Notes: generated by a model not told the origin, from the sequence alone. A stretch of 64,000 nucleotides of DNA from Aquipluma nitroreducens (GCF_009689585.1 NZ_AP018694.1:3828501-3892500); one strand, 5' to 3'; positions 17,670 through 26,871 are shown, numbered from the stretch's first letter. A program made the numbers and translations.

Positions 17670-18715
17670 TCATTGTTTAAGTTGAACTTCAAGTAGAATG
17701 GAGAACGTATCGTTGGTTCTGATTACTTCATATTTATATTCATTGGGCGAATATAGATATTCGAGGCGACGTTCGATGTTTTTTAACCCAATCCCTGAAC
17801 TTTTACTCGTTTTGCTTAGTCGCGTGCAATCAAAGTTATTCTCAATCTTAAATCGCATCGTATCTGCTGAAAATAGATAAATACATGAATGTACGGTAAA
17901 GGTGCAGGGTTTCTTAGTCCATGTTTGAATGCATTATCGATAAACGGTTCGAAAATTAAAGGGATAACCTTTGTGTCCGGAACTTCACCTTCAATCAAAT
18001 ATTGAATTTCAATTTCATTGTTTAATCTGATTTTTTGCAATTCGATGAAATTACTCAGAAAATTCAATTCTTCTTTAACGGAGATAAAGTTTTCCCTGGA
18101 TTCGTAAAGTACATGGCGCATTAAATCGGATAGTTTCAGTATAATCTCTGGCGTTCTTGGCGAATTTACCAGCGACAATGAATAGATATTGTTCAGACTA
18201 TTAAACAGAAAGTGTGGATTTAATTGCGATTTTAGAGTATTTAATTCTGCCTCAAGTTTTTCGCGCTCGATTTGCGTGATTTTCAATTTTATTTCCTGAA
18301 GCTTTAACCAATCTTTAACGAATTTGAATAGTGAAGTTATTCCTACATAAAACAAGGCCGTAAAGAAATGCGAAGAAAACATGTTTCGAAACTGATCTGA
18401 AAGGCTTCTTGGTTCTGATAGATAAGTGAAAATTAACTGAATTAAAATAGCTGAAATTGCAAGTAAAATTATTAGCCAGAAGGTATAGAAAATGTAATTT
18501 TTGTTCTTGAGGAATTTTGGAATTAGGAGATACAAATTGAAATAAACAGCCAAGGCAAAGCCTATGTTCGGAATTAACGCGCGCAGGAAAAGATCGCTGT
18601 TCAGGATTAATTTATGATCGGATGCAACGTAAAAAGCTGAGATTGCAAAAGTAATGCTGCAAATCCAGAATAAGACATGACTATAGATTTTAAATTTATC
18701 GTATCTGTTTACCAT
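17670..18715 (-). CDS. LytS-like membrane sensor histidine kinase, frameshifted near the C-terminus
   Basis: The uninterrupted frame (18715 to 17816, 299 residues) has four hydrophobic segments (about residues 12-32, 40-62, 73-95, 110-130), then the His_kinase motif LKSQLNPHFLFNSLNN with the phosphorylated His, and the N-box FIDNAFKHGLRNP. It then goes out of frame and ends in unrelated residues. The missing ATPase end (MRFKIENNF, then SGIGLKNIERRLEYLY with the G-box) lies in the next frame, ending at 17670. Adding one A to the AAAA run at 17870-17873 restores one 348-residue protein. It phosphorylates the LytTR regulator encoded next. The ATG at 18715 starts 8 bases after the stop of the GT2 gene. 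Confidence 0.85.
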
Positions 18716-18730
18716 TGAGATCTTTAGATT
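18715..18730. repeat. 16-bp direct repeat, copy 2 (end of the GT2 gene)
   Basis: TTGAGATCTTTAGATT is identical to 16940-16955. This copy contains the stop codon of the GT2 gene and touches the ATG of the kinase, so the two copies bracket the kinase/regulator pair exactly. Confidence 0.8.
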
Positions 18731-19434
18731 CGGTCGAGGCGCTTGATCAGTTTTTGATAATAGTATTTGATTGGATTTTTATATTTTAATTGTTTCCAGG
18801 GTCTGCTGCTGTGTGGTTTGTGCAAAACGCCTTCGTCTAGAAGTAGATAGTTGTTTAATCCCAATTGAAGCGATTTGCGTGATATTGAAACGTCGTACCA
18901 ATGTTTTTCGGTTGAAAGTGTTTTGAAATCGTACTTCTTTAGTAATTCGTTGGAAATTAAGGTGCAACAAAAACTTAGACTATGCCTTGTTTTAGCGATC
19001 TCTTTTCTTGTTCTCTTGAAATTCAGGTATGGAAAATTAATTTTCCCTTCACGATCTCTGGTTACTGATCCAACCATGCCGCACTCCGGAAGCTCTTTTG
19101 ATTGCCTAACTAATTCGCTTAAGGTATTGCTTTGTACTTCAACATCAGACTCGACGATAATGAGTGGAAGATTGAGTTTTAATGCTTTTTCTTGTGCCAA
19201 TTGGAGTACAAGACGATAGTTTGGTGATGGGGTATTGGTTATTTCAGCAAGATTAATCAGTTCAAAATTGTGTTGGACGCTTAACGATTTGAGGTTATTT
19301 GTTGTTTCCTTCGTACTGAAATCGTTGAAAATGCAATAATGAAAATTACCAGTTGAGTTTTTGATGGATTCAATGGTTTCAGTCGTTGTTTTCAACGAAT
19401 CTTTTACCGGAGTTATTACTAATGCTTCGTACAT
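18724..19434 (-). CDS. Family 2-type glycosyltransferase
   Basis: A predicted GT-A glycosyltransferase of 236 residues. The N-terminus MYEALVITPVKDSLK is the usual nucleotide-sugar start (TPVKD in place of IPxYN). FNDFST and the acidic motif VESDVEVQSN at about residue 95 fit the metal/nucleotide site. GMVGSVTRDREG and WYDVSISRKSLQLGL resemble the acceptor side. No membrane segment is seen. It sits between a dehydrogenase gene (18 bases) and the kinase gene (8 bases) and is probably co-transcribed with them. Donor and acceptor sugars are unknown. Confidence 0.75.
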   Translation of the reverse strand: MYEALVITPVKDSLKTTTETIESIKNSTGNFHYCIFNDFSTKETTNNLKSLSVQHNFELINLAEITNTPSPNYRLVLQLAQEKALKLNLPLIIVESDVEVQSNTLSELVRQSKELPECGMVGSVTRDREGKINFPYLNFKRTRKEIAKTRHSLSFCCTLISNELLKKYDFKTLSTEKHWYDVSISRKSLQLGLNNYLLLDEGVLHKPHSSRPWKQLKYKNPIKYYYQKLIKRLDRI

Positions 19435-19452
19435 GTAAGTTCTGTCTTATGT

Positions 19453-20550
19453 TTAATTCTTGTTCTCTGGGTTTTCATTAAAATTTAAACCGAATCGTGT
19501 AGCCAAATCCTTTAAATCAGCAACGACTTGCTCGTGTAAAGGTATTCCATTTTTCTGACGTTCGATGGTTAGTTCACGTTCAGGGTCACCAGGTATGAGA
19601 ACACGCTCTTGTCCGGCCGATGGTTCTGCGTTTCTAAACGTTTCAATCCAGTTATCCATGTCTTTTTTAAAATCTTCTGCCGATCTGAAAGCGTCAATCC
19701 GGATGGCGCCCAGGAAATGTCCTATGCCTTTTCCAACTTGATTTTTAGGTGGGTCGAGGAAACTCACAAATGGTGGAACCCATGGACCATAATTGGCGCC
19801 AGATAAAACAGCAGAGAAGATGTCCACCATAGCTCCCAAACAATAGCCTTTATGGCCGCCATGTTCACGGTCACCACCAAGCGGAAGCATCGATCCACCT
19901 TTTTTTAGCGAATAGGCATCGGTTGTTGGATTACCATCTTTATCCTGAGTCCACCCCAAGGGAGCATCCAGTCCTTTGCGCTGCAAAACTTCTAATTTCC
20001 CATTGGCTACAGTTGTTGTTGCCATATCGATAACAAATGGTGGCTGTGTTAATGCAGGGATTGCTACTGCAATCGGATTGGTTCCCAGAAACCGACTTTT
20101 TGAAAAAGTTGGCGAAACTAGCGGGCTGGCATTTGTCATTGAAATACCAATCATATCATTTTCAAGAGCCATCATGGCATGGTATCCGGCAATTCCGTAG
20201 TGATTCGAATTTTGTACGGCGACCCAGCCAGTTCCGGCTATTTTTGCTTTTTCAACAGCAATTTGCATGGCATGTGGAGCAGTTACCAGGCCTAGTCCCA
20301 AATCGCCGTCCAATACTGCGGTGCTTGGTGTCTCGTGCATGATTTTCATTTCTGGCGTTGCGTTCAAACGTTTAAGTTCCCAGAGACGAACGTAACCACA
20401 TAAGCGTGCAACTCCGTGTGAATCTACACCGCGTAAATCGGCCTGATTCAAACAGTCAGCAGCAATTTTTGCCTGTTCCAAAGGGCATCCCATTTTTACG
20501 AACACCTGTATTGTATATTCTTTTAAATATTCTGAATTGAAAATGATCAT
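19453..20550 (-). CDS. Malate/L-lactate dehydrogenase family (Ldh_2) oxidoreductase
   Basis: An NAD(P)-dependent 2-hydroxyacid dehydrogenase of the Ldh_2 fold, unrelated to classical LDH/MDH. The conserved ADLRGVDSHGVARL (with the active-site His) lies at about residue 39. Further motifs are NSNHYGIAGYHAM at about 118, SRFLGTNPIAVAIPA at about 150, and GHKGYCLGAMVDI at about 235. The length of about 365 residues fits. The ATG at 20550 is chosen because the 23 residues from the upstream ATG at 20619 are not family-like. The substrate (malate, lactate, sulpholactate, ureidoglycolate and others are known in the family) cannot be assigned. Confidence 0.85.
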   Translation of the reverse strand: MIIFNSEYLKEYTIQVFVKMGCPLEQAKIAADCLNQADLRGVDSHGVARLCGYVRLWELKRLNATPEMKIMHETPSTAVLDGDLGLGLVTAPHAMQIAVEKAKIAGTGWVAVQNSNHYGIAGYHAMMALENDMIGISMTNASPLVSPTFSKSRFLGTNPIAVAIPALTQPPFVIDMATTTVANGKLEVLQRKGLDAPLGWTQDKDGNPTTDAYSLKKGGSMLPLGGDREHGGHKGYCLGAMVDIFSAVLSGANYGPWVPPFVSFLDPPKNQVGKGIGHFLGAIRIDAFRSAEDFKKDMDNWIETFRNAEPSAGQERVLIPGDPERELTIERQKNGIPLHEQVVADLKDLATRFGLNFNENPENKN

Positions 20551-20654
20551 TTTAAAATCTTTATGGCCATGATTATCAGCCGGATAATTGGTTCTTGAGA
20601 ATGTTCTGTCAGCAAACATTCTTTTTCGTCCTGAAATAGATATGGGTTTGTAAA

Positions 20655-21416
20655 TTATTTTCGGTTAAAATCTCTTGCAGAAGCCTGATCAACAGGCATG
20701 ATCAACAAATCGTCGATGTTAACGTGTGCAGGCCGCGACAATACGAATAAAATTGTTTCAGCAATGTCTTTTCCTGAAAGTGGTGTAAATCCATTGTAAA
20801 CCTGATCGGCTCTTTCCTGATCTCCTCTGAAACGAACCAGTGAAAACTCAGTGTCGACAGCTCCCGGAGCAATAGTTGTCACTTTAATTCCGAAGGGCAT
20901 CAGCTCAATCCGCATCGATTTCGAAATGGCAGCAACGGCATGTTTTGTTCCGCAGTAAACCGATCCATTGGGATACGACTCTTTACCTGCAATGGACGTA
21001 ATATTGATAATATGACCAGTCCTTCTTTCGATCATCCACGGAGAAACAATTCTTGTGGTGTACAGAAGTCCTTTGACGTTGGTATCGATCATTGCTTCCC
21101 AATCATCTACATCGGCCGAATTAACAGGAGCAAGTCCTGCTGCCAGCCCGGCATTGTTGATTAATAAATCGATTGCTTTCCATTCTTCCGGAATACTGTT
21201 TAACGCAGCTTCAGTTTCAGCTTTTACCCTGATGTCAAAATTTAATGGATGGATTTTGCATCCGAACTCTGACTCCAGTTTATTTTTTAGTACAGTTAAC
21301 CGCTCTTTTCTTCGTCCAGTGAGTATTAAATTGTAATTATTTTGCGCAAGTAATAAAGCAGTTTCATAGCCGATACCTGCTGTGGCACCGGTGATTAAAG
21401 CTATTTTCTGATTCAT
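20655..21416 (-). CDS. Short-chain dehydrogenase/reductase (YdfG-like)
   Basis: A 253-residue classical SDR. The cofactor loop TGATAGIG (about residues 9-16) is followed by GRRKERL, which favours NADPH. The NNAGLA motif lies at about 91, the catalytic Ser in ITSIAGKE at about 142, and Tyr/Lys in YCGTKHA at about 155. The pattern is closest to YdfG-type 3-hydroxy acid / L-allo-threonine dehydrogenases. It appears to head the reverse-strand run that continues with the Ldh_2 gene. The distance to that gene (104 bases from this stop to the preferred start) leaves co-transcription uncertain. Confidence 0.88.
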   Translation of the reverse strand: MNQKIALITGATAGIGYETALLLAQNNYNLILTGRRKERLTVLKNKLESEFGCKIHPLNFDIRVKAETEAALNSIPEEWKAIDLLINNAGLAAGLAPVNSADVDDWEAMIDTNVKGLLYTTRIVSPWMIERRTGHIINITSIAGKESYPNGSVYCGTKHAVAAISKSMRIELMPFGIKVTTIAPGAVDTEFSLVRFRGDQERADQVYNGFTPLSGKDIAETILFVLSRPAHVNIDDLLIMPVDQASARDFNRK

Positions 21417-21465
21417 TGATGAATAGGGTTTTAATGAGGCCTAAAATTAAAAATTCTGCAAAACT

Positions 21466-21496
21466 TATGGAATAACAAACTACTTAATTATTTTTG
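21466..21496 (+). promoter_or_regulatory. Probable promoter of the AIR-synthase-like gene
   Basis: TATTTTTG (21489-21496) matches the -7 consensus exactly. TATG lies 19 bases upstream as a weak -33 element. The start codon is 30 bases downstream. Confidence 0.45.
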
Positions 21497-21525
21497 TTTC
21501 TGCATTTAAAGCTAAAAGAAACATC

Positions 21526-22563
21526 ATGATCGAACAAAATAACGAAACTCAGGAATTTGCAATCGACCAATTGCCGGAGGAACAAGACATTCAGGATATT
21601 GTATTTAACCTGATGGTTGATCCAAATCTTGCGCCGATTAACTATTTCAATGATTTTACCGAAGAAGCAATTGATGTTTCCTCCATGTCAAACGATGAAA
21701 ATGACGAAACAGGTATATTTTGTTCTGAAAATGGACAAATGATGGCAATTTCAACTCATGCGTTGCACCATCATCTCGATGCCGATCCACAACAGGCAAC
21801 TGAAATTCTTATTGCACGGGCAGTGCGGAAAATGATCTGTTTTGGAGCGATTCCTGAAGCCATAAGTTCATTTTTGTATCACATCAACATTGGCGATCCA
21901 AACGGGCAGTTTATTGCTGCGGGAGCAAAAAAAGGTCTTGAAAATGCGTGTAAGAAATTTGGCATTAAGCTCACCGACCGAAAAATTAGGTTTGATTATT
22001 TCTCGGCTCACGGTCCGGTATATCCTACGATTATCATTTCAATCATGGCTTCAATTCCTGATAAGGATAAGCTGGTAACTCATAGTTTCAAGAATAAGGG
22101 CAATAATTTATTCATGATTGGTAAGTCATACGATGATGTAAATTCGTCTGAATACCTGGAGTTTTACCATGAAATTTCAGATTCATCGCTTCCGGCTTTT
22201 GATCTGGATACTGAAGTGAAACTTCATGATATTATGAAAATGCTTATTGAGGCAGGTTATATAACTTCGGCAAACCCTGTAAGTAAAGGTGGTTTGTTTT
22301 TCACTCTTTTAAGGGCTGGAATGCCTTCTGAACTAGGATTTGATATAACAACAGATGCCGAAGTCCGCAGAGATGCTTTTCTTTTTGGCGAAGCGATGGG
22401 CCGCATTGTTGTCGGAGTTGATCCAAAGAAAGTTGATGAGTTCGTCGATTTTATGTGTAGCCTGAAAGTCCCATTCTTTGCATTGGGTCATGTTACCAAA
22501 GGTGAAATCAGAATTGACGATGAGTCGTTTGGGTATATCGATAAAATGATTCCGGCAAATTAA
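21526..22563 (+). CDS. AIR synthase/PurL-like protein
   Basis: A 345-residue protein related to the repeated half-domain of phosphoribosylformylglycinamidine synthase (PurL) and AIR synthase. A C-terminal AIRS_C-like part contains NPVSKGGLFFTLLRAGMP, matching the DVSDGGL region of PurL, then EAMGRIVVGVDPKK. The N-terminal part is acidic (about residues 1-60) and contains ISTHALHHHLDADPQQATE and FGAIPEAISSF. It is much shorter than the about 1,230-residue PurL of this phylum and holds only one half, so it is probably a stand-alone paralogue rather than the purine enzyme. Activity is unknown. Confidence 0.65.
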   Translation: MIEQNNETQEFAIDQLPEEQDIQDIVFNLMVDPNLAPINYFNDFTEEAIDVSSMSNDENDETGIFCSENGQMMAISTHALHHHLDADPQQATEILIARAVRKMICFGAIPEAISSFLYHINIGDPNGQFIAAGAKKGLENACKKFGIKLTDRKIRFDYFSAHGPVYPTIIISIMASIPDKDKLVTHSFKNKGNNLFMIGKSYDDVNSSEYLEFYHEISDSSLPAFDLDTEVKLHDIMKMLIEAGYITSANPVSKGGLFFTLLRAGMPSELGFDITTDAEVRRDAFLFGEAMGRIVVGVDPKKVDEFVDFMCSLKVPFFALGHVTKGEIRIDDESFGYIDKMIPAN

Positions 22564-22600
22564 AAGAGGGTTATAACTTTAAGATAATGGCTGAATCGAG

Positions 22601-22672
22601 TTTCGTGTTGCGAGTTACGTTTTTACCAGAAATATGAACCGCAACCCGTAACCTGAATCACGCAACATTTTT
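22601..22672. repeat. GTTGCGAGTT/CGCAACCCGTAAC intergenic repeat, copy 1
   Basis: The left arm TTTCGTGTTGCGAGTTACGT (22601-22620) and right arm CCGCAACCCGTAAC (22639-22652) are imperfect inverted repeats of each other. The same pair recurs at 25966-26022. It lies between the AIR-synthase-like gene and ubiE. Confidence 0.65.
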
Positions 22673-22689
22673 ACGAATACTTTCCACAC

Positions 22690-23412
22690 ATGCAAGTAAC
22701 TCCTTATAAGGATTCCGATTACCAAAAGAAACAGCAGGTAGAGCAAATGTTTGATAATATTGCTCCGAAGTACGATTTCTTAAATCATTTTCTATCGCTT
22801 GGCATTGATAAGCTTTGGCGAAAAAAAGCGATCCGTATTCTTTCTGCTTACAAATCAGATGTTTTGCTTGATGTTGCTACTGGCACCGGCGATTTTGCCG
22901 TTGCTGCATCAAAACTAAAGCCTTCAAAAATAATTGGATTCGATCTTTCGGAACAGATGCTGAATGTTGGTCGGACAAAGGTGAAACGTTTGGGCCTCGA
23001 TAAGGTCATTGAATTCCAAAAAGGCGATTCAGAAGCAATGCCTTTTCATGATGAGCAATTTGATGCAATAACAGTCGCGTTTGGCGTTCGGAACTTTGAG
23101 AATCTTGAAAATGGATTGAAGGAATTTGTCCGGGTTTTAAAGGCCGAAGGAGTGGTGATTATCCTCGAATTCTCGAAGCCAAAGTATTTCCCGATGAAAC
23201 AATTGTATTCTTTTTATTTCTTCGGGATATTGCCATTAATCGGAAGGATGGTTTCAAAAGATAGTTCGGCATACTCTTATTTGCCTGAATCGGTAATGGC
23301 TTTCCCCGATGATCAGAAGTTTTTGTCGATATTGCAAAAGGTTGGTTTTTCACGAACAAGCCAGAAAAGGCTTAGTTTTGGGATTGCTACCATATACATA
23401 GCCCAAAAGTAA
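22690..23412 (+). CDS. ubiE: Demethylmenaquinone methyltransferase UbiE/MenG
   Basis: This SAM-dependent methyltransferase carries out the last C-methylation in menaquinone synthesis. The 240-residue protein has the family start MFDNIAPKYDFLNHFLSLGID, SAM motif I DVATGTGDFA (about residue 59), motif II IGFDLSEQML, the signature VAFGVRNFENL and EFSKPKYFPMKQLYSFYF. It lies directly upstream of porT. This ubiE-porT order is familiar in Bacteroidota, which supports both calls. Confidence 0.95.
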   Translation: MQVTPYKDSDYQKKQQVEQMFDNIAPKYDFLNHFLSLGIDKLWRKKAIRILSAYKSDVLLDVATGTGDFAVAASKLKPSKIIGFDLSEQMLNVGRTKVKRLGLDKVIEFQKGDSEAMPFHDEQFDAITVAFGVRNFENLENGLKEFVRVLKAEGVVIILEFSKPKYFPMKQLYSFYFFGILPLIGRMVSKDSSAYSYLPESVMAFPDDQKFLSILQKVGFSRTSQKRLSFGIATIYIAQK

Positions 23413-23452
23413 AACACCGAACAATAATTTAGTAATTTTGTGGTTTCTTTGA

Positions 23453-24237
23453 ATGATAGATAACCGTTTCCTTGTGAAGAAATTTTTCTATATCCTGATT
23501 TTTTATTGGCTGGATTAACATCAACAGCACAGAGGCTCTTATTAAAGAACCTGACAACCTTTGATGATAAACGGATACATTTCGGTTTTACCTTGGGTGT
23601 CAATACAATTGATTTTGGTTTTACGCATTATAACTTCGTTTCTGATAATCCAAAGTTTTTGTTGTCTACTAATGACATTGATACTCAGTATAAAACTAAC
23701 AATACTAAAGTACGGGCCGATATATCAACTTTAACACCCGGCTTTACAGTTGGAATTGTTACCAATCTTCGGTTAACTGAGAGTTTTGATCTTCGGTTTT
23801 TGCCCGGCATGTCGTTTGGTGAACGGAAATTAGTCTATAATATTCCAATTATAGATATTTCTGGTGAGACAACGAATCCATCTTCTTATTCCATTAAATC
23901 AACTTTTCTTGACTTTCCGTTGTTGTTGAAGTACAAATCAAGAAAGATGAATAATCAAAGGCCATATTTAGTTGCAGGTGGAGCTTATCGGATCGATATT
24001 TCAAAAAGTGGAACCGAAGACCTGGTAAGGTTGAAACCTCTAAGTTCGTATCTTGAGGCCGGTGTAGGATGGGATACCTATTTGCAGTTTTTCAGGCTTT
24101 CAACCGAGTTAAAGTTTAGCTTTGGATTGAATAATGTCCTGGATACCGGTCCAAAGGAAACACAGGCTCAGGTATATACCAATGCCTTTTCAAAGTTATC
24201 ATCCAATATCTTCACGCTTAGTTTTCATTTCGAATAG
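23453..24237 (+). CDS. porT: T9SS protein PorT (outer-membrane beta-barrel), frameshifted in the signal peptide
   Basis: The main frame (from 23506 to 24237) encodes a beta-barrel protein of the PorT type, a component needed for type IX secretion. It starts ...AQRLLLKNLTTFDDKRIHFGF and has alternating strands to the C-terminal FTLSFHFE, ending in an aromatic-rich strand as barrels do. It has no start codon with a signal peptide in that frame. An ATG at 23453 in another frame begins MIDNRFLVKKFFYILIF. Adding one T to the T6 run at 23499-23504 joins it as a signal peptide ending LLAGLTSTAQR. PorT partners with the T9SS cargo seen at 8-16 kb and is essential for it in known systems. The break may be a sequencing error. 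Confidence 0.8.
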
Positions 24238-24300
24238 CTTTGAAATGAGCATGACTCGCAATTTTGATCTTGATGATAATACAATATCACGCGAATTCCC

Positions 24301-24320
24301 TGTCTGCCGATAGGCAGGCA
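24301..24320. repeat. Short palindrome TGTCTGCCGATAGGCAGGCA
   Basis: A near-perfect inverted repeat (CTGCC-GATA-GGCAG) lies in the gap between porT and the FAD oxidoreductase. There is no T-run, so it is more likely a REP-like element than a terminator. Confidence 0.5.
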
Positions 24321-24350
24321 TGTGACAATTAAAAAACAGATTATTATCAC

Positions 24351-25916
24351 ATGAAACAGGAAATCAATATCTCAGTTTCGCCAAAACAGGCTTCTTCCGA
24401 AGAGTTTTACAAACCCATTTTAGCCGAAAAACTTCATGTTGACGAAAATCGGATTCAACTGATCAATGTCAAACGGCGGTCGATTGATGCACGTCAACGC
24501 GTGATTCGCATCAATTTGAGCGCCGATGTGTATCTGGATGAACTTCCGGTAGAAGAAAAAATCGAATTTAAATACGACCTTGTTGATCAGAAACCATCGG
24601 TGATCATTGTTGGCGCTGGTCCTGCCGGACTTTTTGCCGCTTTGCGCCTGATTGAACTAGGGTTTAAGCCACTTATTTTCGAACGTGGAAAGAATGTCAG
24701 CGACCGTAAACGCGACATCGCCAAAATTCACCGCGAACATTTGGTCGATCCCGATTCGAATTATGGTTTTGGAGAGGGTGGGGCAGGAACATTTTCGGAT
24801 GGTAAACTATATAGCAGGTCCAAGAAACGTGGCAATATCAGGCGTGTTCTTGAAATATTTTACGCCAATGGCGCCCTTCCCGAGATTCTGATTGATGCAC
24901 ATCCTCACATCGGTACCAATATGTTGCCCGGAATAATCACCAGTATCAGGAACAAGATTATGGAGGCCGGAGGTGAAATTTATTTCAACAGCCGTGTGGC
25001 CGATCTAATTATTGAAAATGACAGATGTACGGGCATTATGCTTGCCGATTCGACAATAGTTGAAGCTGAAGCTGTTATTCTCGCTACCGGACATTCGGCT
25101 CGCGAAATCTACGAAATGCTTTACGAAAAGGGCATTTCCATTGAGGCAAAATCCTTCGCTGTTGGAGTCCGGGCCGAACATCCGCAAACATTGATTGACA
25201 CCATTCAATACAATCAGCCTGTTCGCGGACCTTATTTGCCACCGGCAACCTATTCGTTTGTTGAACAGGTTGATGGGCGAGGAGTCTATTCGTTTTGCAT
25301 GTGTCCAGGTGGAATAATGGTGCCAGCAGCAACAGCGCCTGGCGAAATGGTTATTAATGGCATGTCGCCAACGCAACGGAATACACGGTTTGCCAATTCC
25401 GGAATGGTTGTGGAAATCAGGCCTGAAGATTTGAACGAATTCAGGCATTTAGGCGTATTTGCTGGTCTGGAGTTTCAGCGTAATATTGAACGTTTGTGCT
25501 TTTCGCTGAATGGAAAAACACAGTTTGCGCCCGCTCAACGAATGGCTGATTTTGTTGCCGACCGCTTTTCTCAGGATTTGCCTGAAACTTCGTACCATCC
25601 AGGATTGGTATCGGTACCATTACACGATAAATTACCGAAACGGATACGGACACGGCTTCAGGAAGCATTTAAACTGATTGATAAAAAAGCTCATGGTTAT
25701 TTAACCAACGAAGCGATTATTGTCGGAGTTGAGTCGCGTACATCCTCGCCAATCCGGATTCCACGGAAAGAAGACACTTTTGAACATGTTAAAATCGCTG
25801 GGCTTTATCCTTGTGGCGAAGGTGCCGGATATGCCGGTGGTATTGTTTCATCAGCGATGGATGGCGAACGCTGCGCCGAAGCTTTTGCCGAAAACTATAA
25901 ATTGGCTTCGAAATAA
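24351..25916 (+). CDS. FAD-dependent oxidoreductase (COG2509-type)
   Basis: A 521-residue flavoprotein. A separate N-terminal domain of about 80 residues precedes the Rossmann FAD-binding motif VIIVGAGPAGLFAALRL (about residue 85) and the adenine-ribose Glu/Arg in IFERGKNVSDRKRDI. Later motifs are YGFGEGGAGTFSDGKL, ILATGHSAREIYEML (about 245) and the C-terminal LYPCGEGAGYAGGIVSSAMDG. This layout is that of the COG2509 dehydrogenase family, whose substrate is not well defined. It stands alone, with a porT stop 113 bases upstream. Confidence 0.85.
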   Translation: MKQEINISVSPKQASSEEFYKPILAEKLHVDENRIQLINVKRRSIDARQRVIRINLSADVYLDELPVEEKIEFKYDLVDQKPSVIIVGAGPAGLFAALRLIELGFKPLIFERGKNVSDRKRDIAKIHREHLVDPDSNYGFGEGGAGTFSDGKLYSRSKKRGNIRRVLEIFYANGALPEILIDAHPHIGTNMLPGIITSIRNKIMEAGGEIYFNSRVADLIIENDRCTGIMLADSTIVEAEAVILATGHSAREIYEMLYEKGISIEAKSFAVGVRAEHPQTLIDTIQYNQPVRGPYLPPATYSFVEQVDGRGVYSFCMCPGGIMVPAATAPGEMVINGMSPTQRNTRFANSGMVVEIRPEDLNEFRHLGVFAGLEFQRNIERLCFSLNGKTQFAPAQRMADFVADRFSQDLPETSYHPGLVSVPLHDKLPKRIRTRLQEAFKLIDKKAHGYLTNEAIIVGVESRTSSPIRIPRKEDTFEHVKIAGLYPCGEGAGYAGGIVSSAMDGERCAEAFAENYKLASK

Positions 25917-25965
25917 ACAATTACAAATCAGTTCTTTTTCTTCCACTTGAAATCGCTGTTGTGTT

Positions 25966-26022
25966 GCGCGTTTCGCGTTGTGAGTTGCGTGTTCTCGGAA
26001 CTTAAAACCCGCAACCCGTAAC
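25966..26022. repeat. GTTGCGAGTT/CGCAACCCGTAAC intergenic repeat, copy 2
   Basis: TTTCGCGTTGTGAGTTGCGT is followed by CCCGCAACCCGTAAC. This is the same two-arm pattern as at 22601-22652, with a shared CCGCAACCCGTAAC core. It lies between two convergent genes. Confidence 0.65.
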
Positions 26023-26060
26023 AGTTTTTCTGCAAGCTGCGACTGAATACTGAATACTTT

Positions 26061-26822
26061 CTATCTTCTCCTGAATTCAGAACAACAAATTGATGCTGCA
26101 ATGGCAACATTCAGCGATTCTGCTTTATTTGGATTCGTCGAGAATGTCGGTATTGCAATTCTTCGATTAACTAATCTGGAAATAGAATCAGATATCCCAT
26201 TGCCTTCATTTCCTAAAATAACGATTCCATTTCGGGTAAGCGATTCGGTGTAAATGTTATTTCCATCCATAAATGTTCCGTAAACCGGGATTTGGCTTTT
26301 TGAAGCTTTCGACAGAAAGCTTTCGAGGTTAATATATCCTGTTTTTATCCTGAAAATGGCTCCCATACTAGCCTGAACAACTTTTGGATTAAATACATCA
26401 ACCGTATTTTCAGAACAAATCACTGTGGTAATACCAAACCAATCGGCAATCCGGAGAATGGTGCCTAAATTTCCCGGATCCTGAATAAAATCAAGCGCCA
26501 GACAAAGTTCTGCGTTTAAATTCAGTTCCGGAGTCTCGATTTCTGGTTGAATTATAATCGCTAATGCCTCCTGTGGGTTTTGAAGTAAGCTGGCTTTTTG
26601 AAGCGAATCTTTGTCGGTTTCAATAATCTCTTTTGCTTTTAATCGTATTTCAGGATGTTGATCAGCAAACTGAGACGTGCACACCAAAGTCTCAATTTGG
26701 TATTCCGAACGAAGCGCTTCCTCGACCATTTTGTTTCCTTCAACTAAAAAAAGTCCGGATTCATCCCTGTCTTTCTTGCGATTTAACGACTGGATTAGTT
26801 TAATTTTGTTCTTGCTCAACAT
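26061..26822 (-). CDS. SPOUT (TrmH/SpoU)-family RNA 2'-O-methyltransferase
   Basis: A 253-residue SAM-dependent methyltransferase that modifies ribose 2'-OH of tRNA or rRNA. A small N-terminal substrate-binding domain (VEGNKMVEEAL) is followed by the knotted SPOUT domain. Motif 1 is DFIQDPGNLGTILRIADWFG with the conserved Asn and Arg, motif 2 is GIVILGNEGNGIS, and motif 3 is NKAESLNVAIAASI. RNA target unknown. It is divergent from tamL with 93 bases between the starts. Confidence 0.9.
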   Translation of the reverse strand: MLSKNKIKLIQSLNRKKDRDESGLFLVEGNKMVEEALRSEYQIETLVCTSQFADQHPEIRLKAKEIIETDKDSLQKASLLQNPQEALAIIIQPEIETPELNLNAELCLALDFIQDPGNLGTILRIADWFGITTVICSENTVDVFNPKVVQASMGAIFRIKTGYINLESFLSKASKSQIPVYGTFMDGNNIYTESLTRNGIVILGNEGNGISDSISRLVNRRIAIPTFSTNPNKAESLNVAIAASICCSEFRRR

Positions 26823-26871
26823 ATTTTTCGGTTCTTCGTTCTAAAATGTAAAAATAAAAGGTCTGGAAGAC

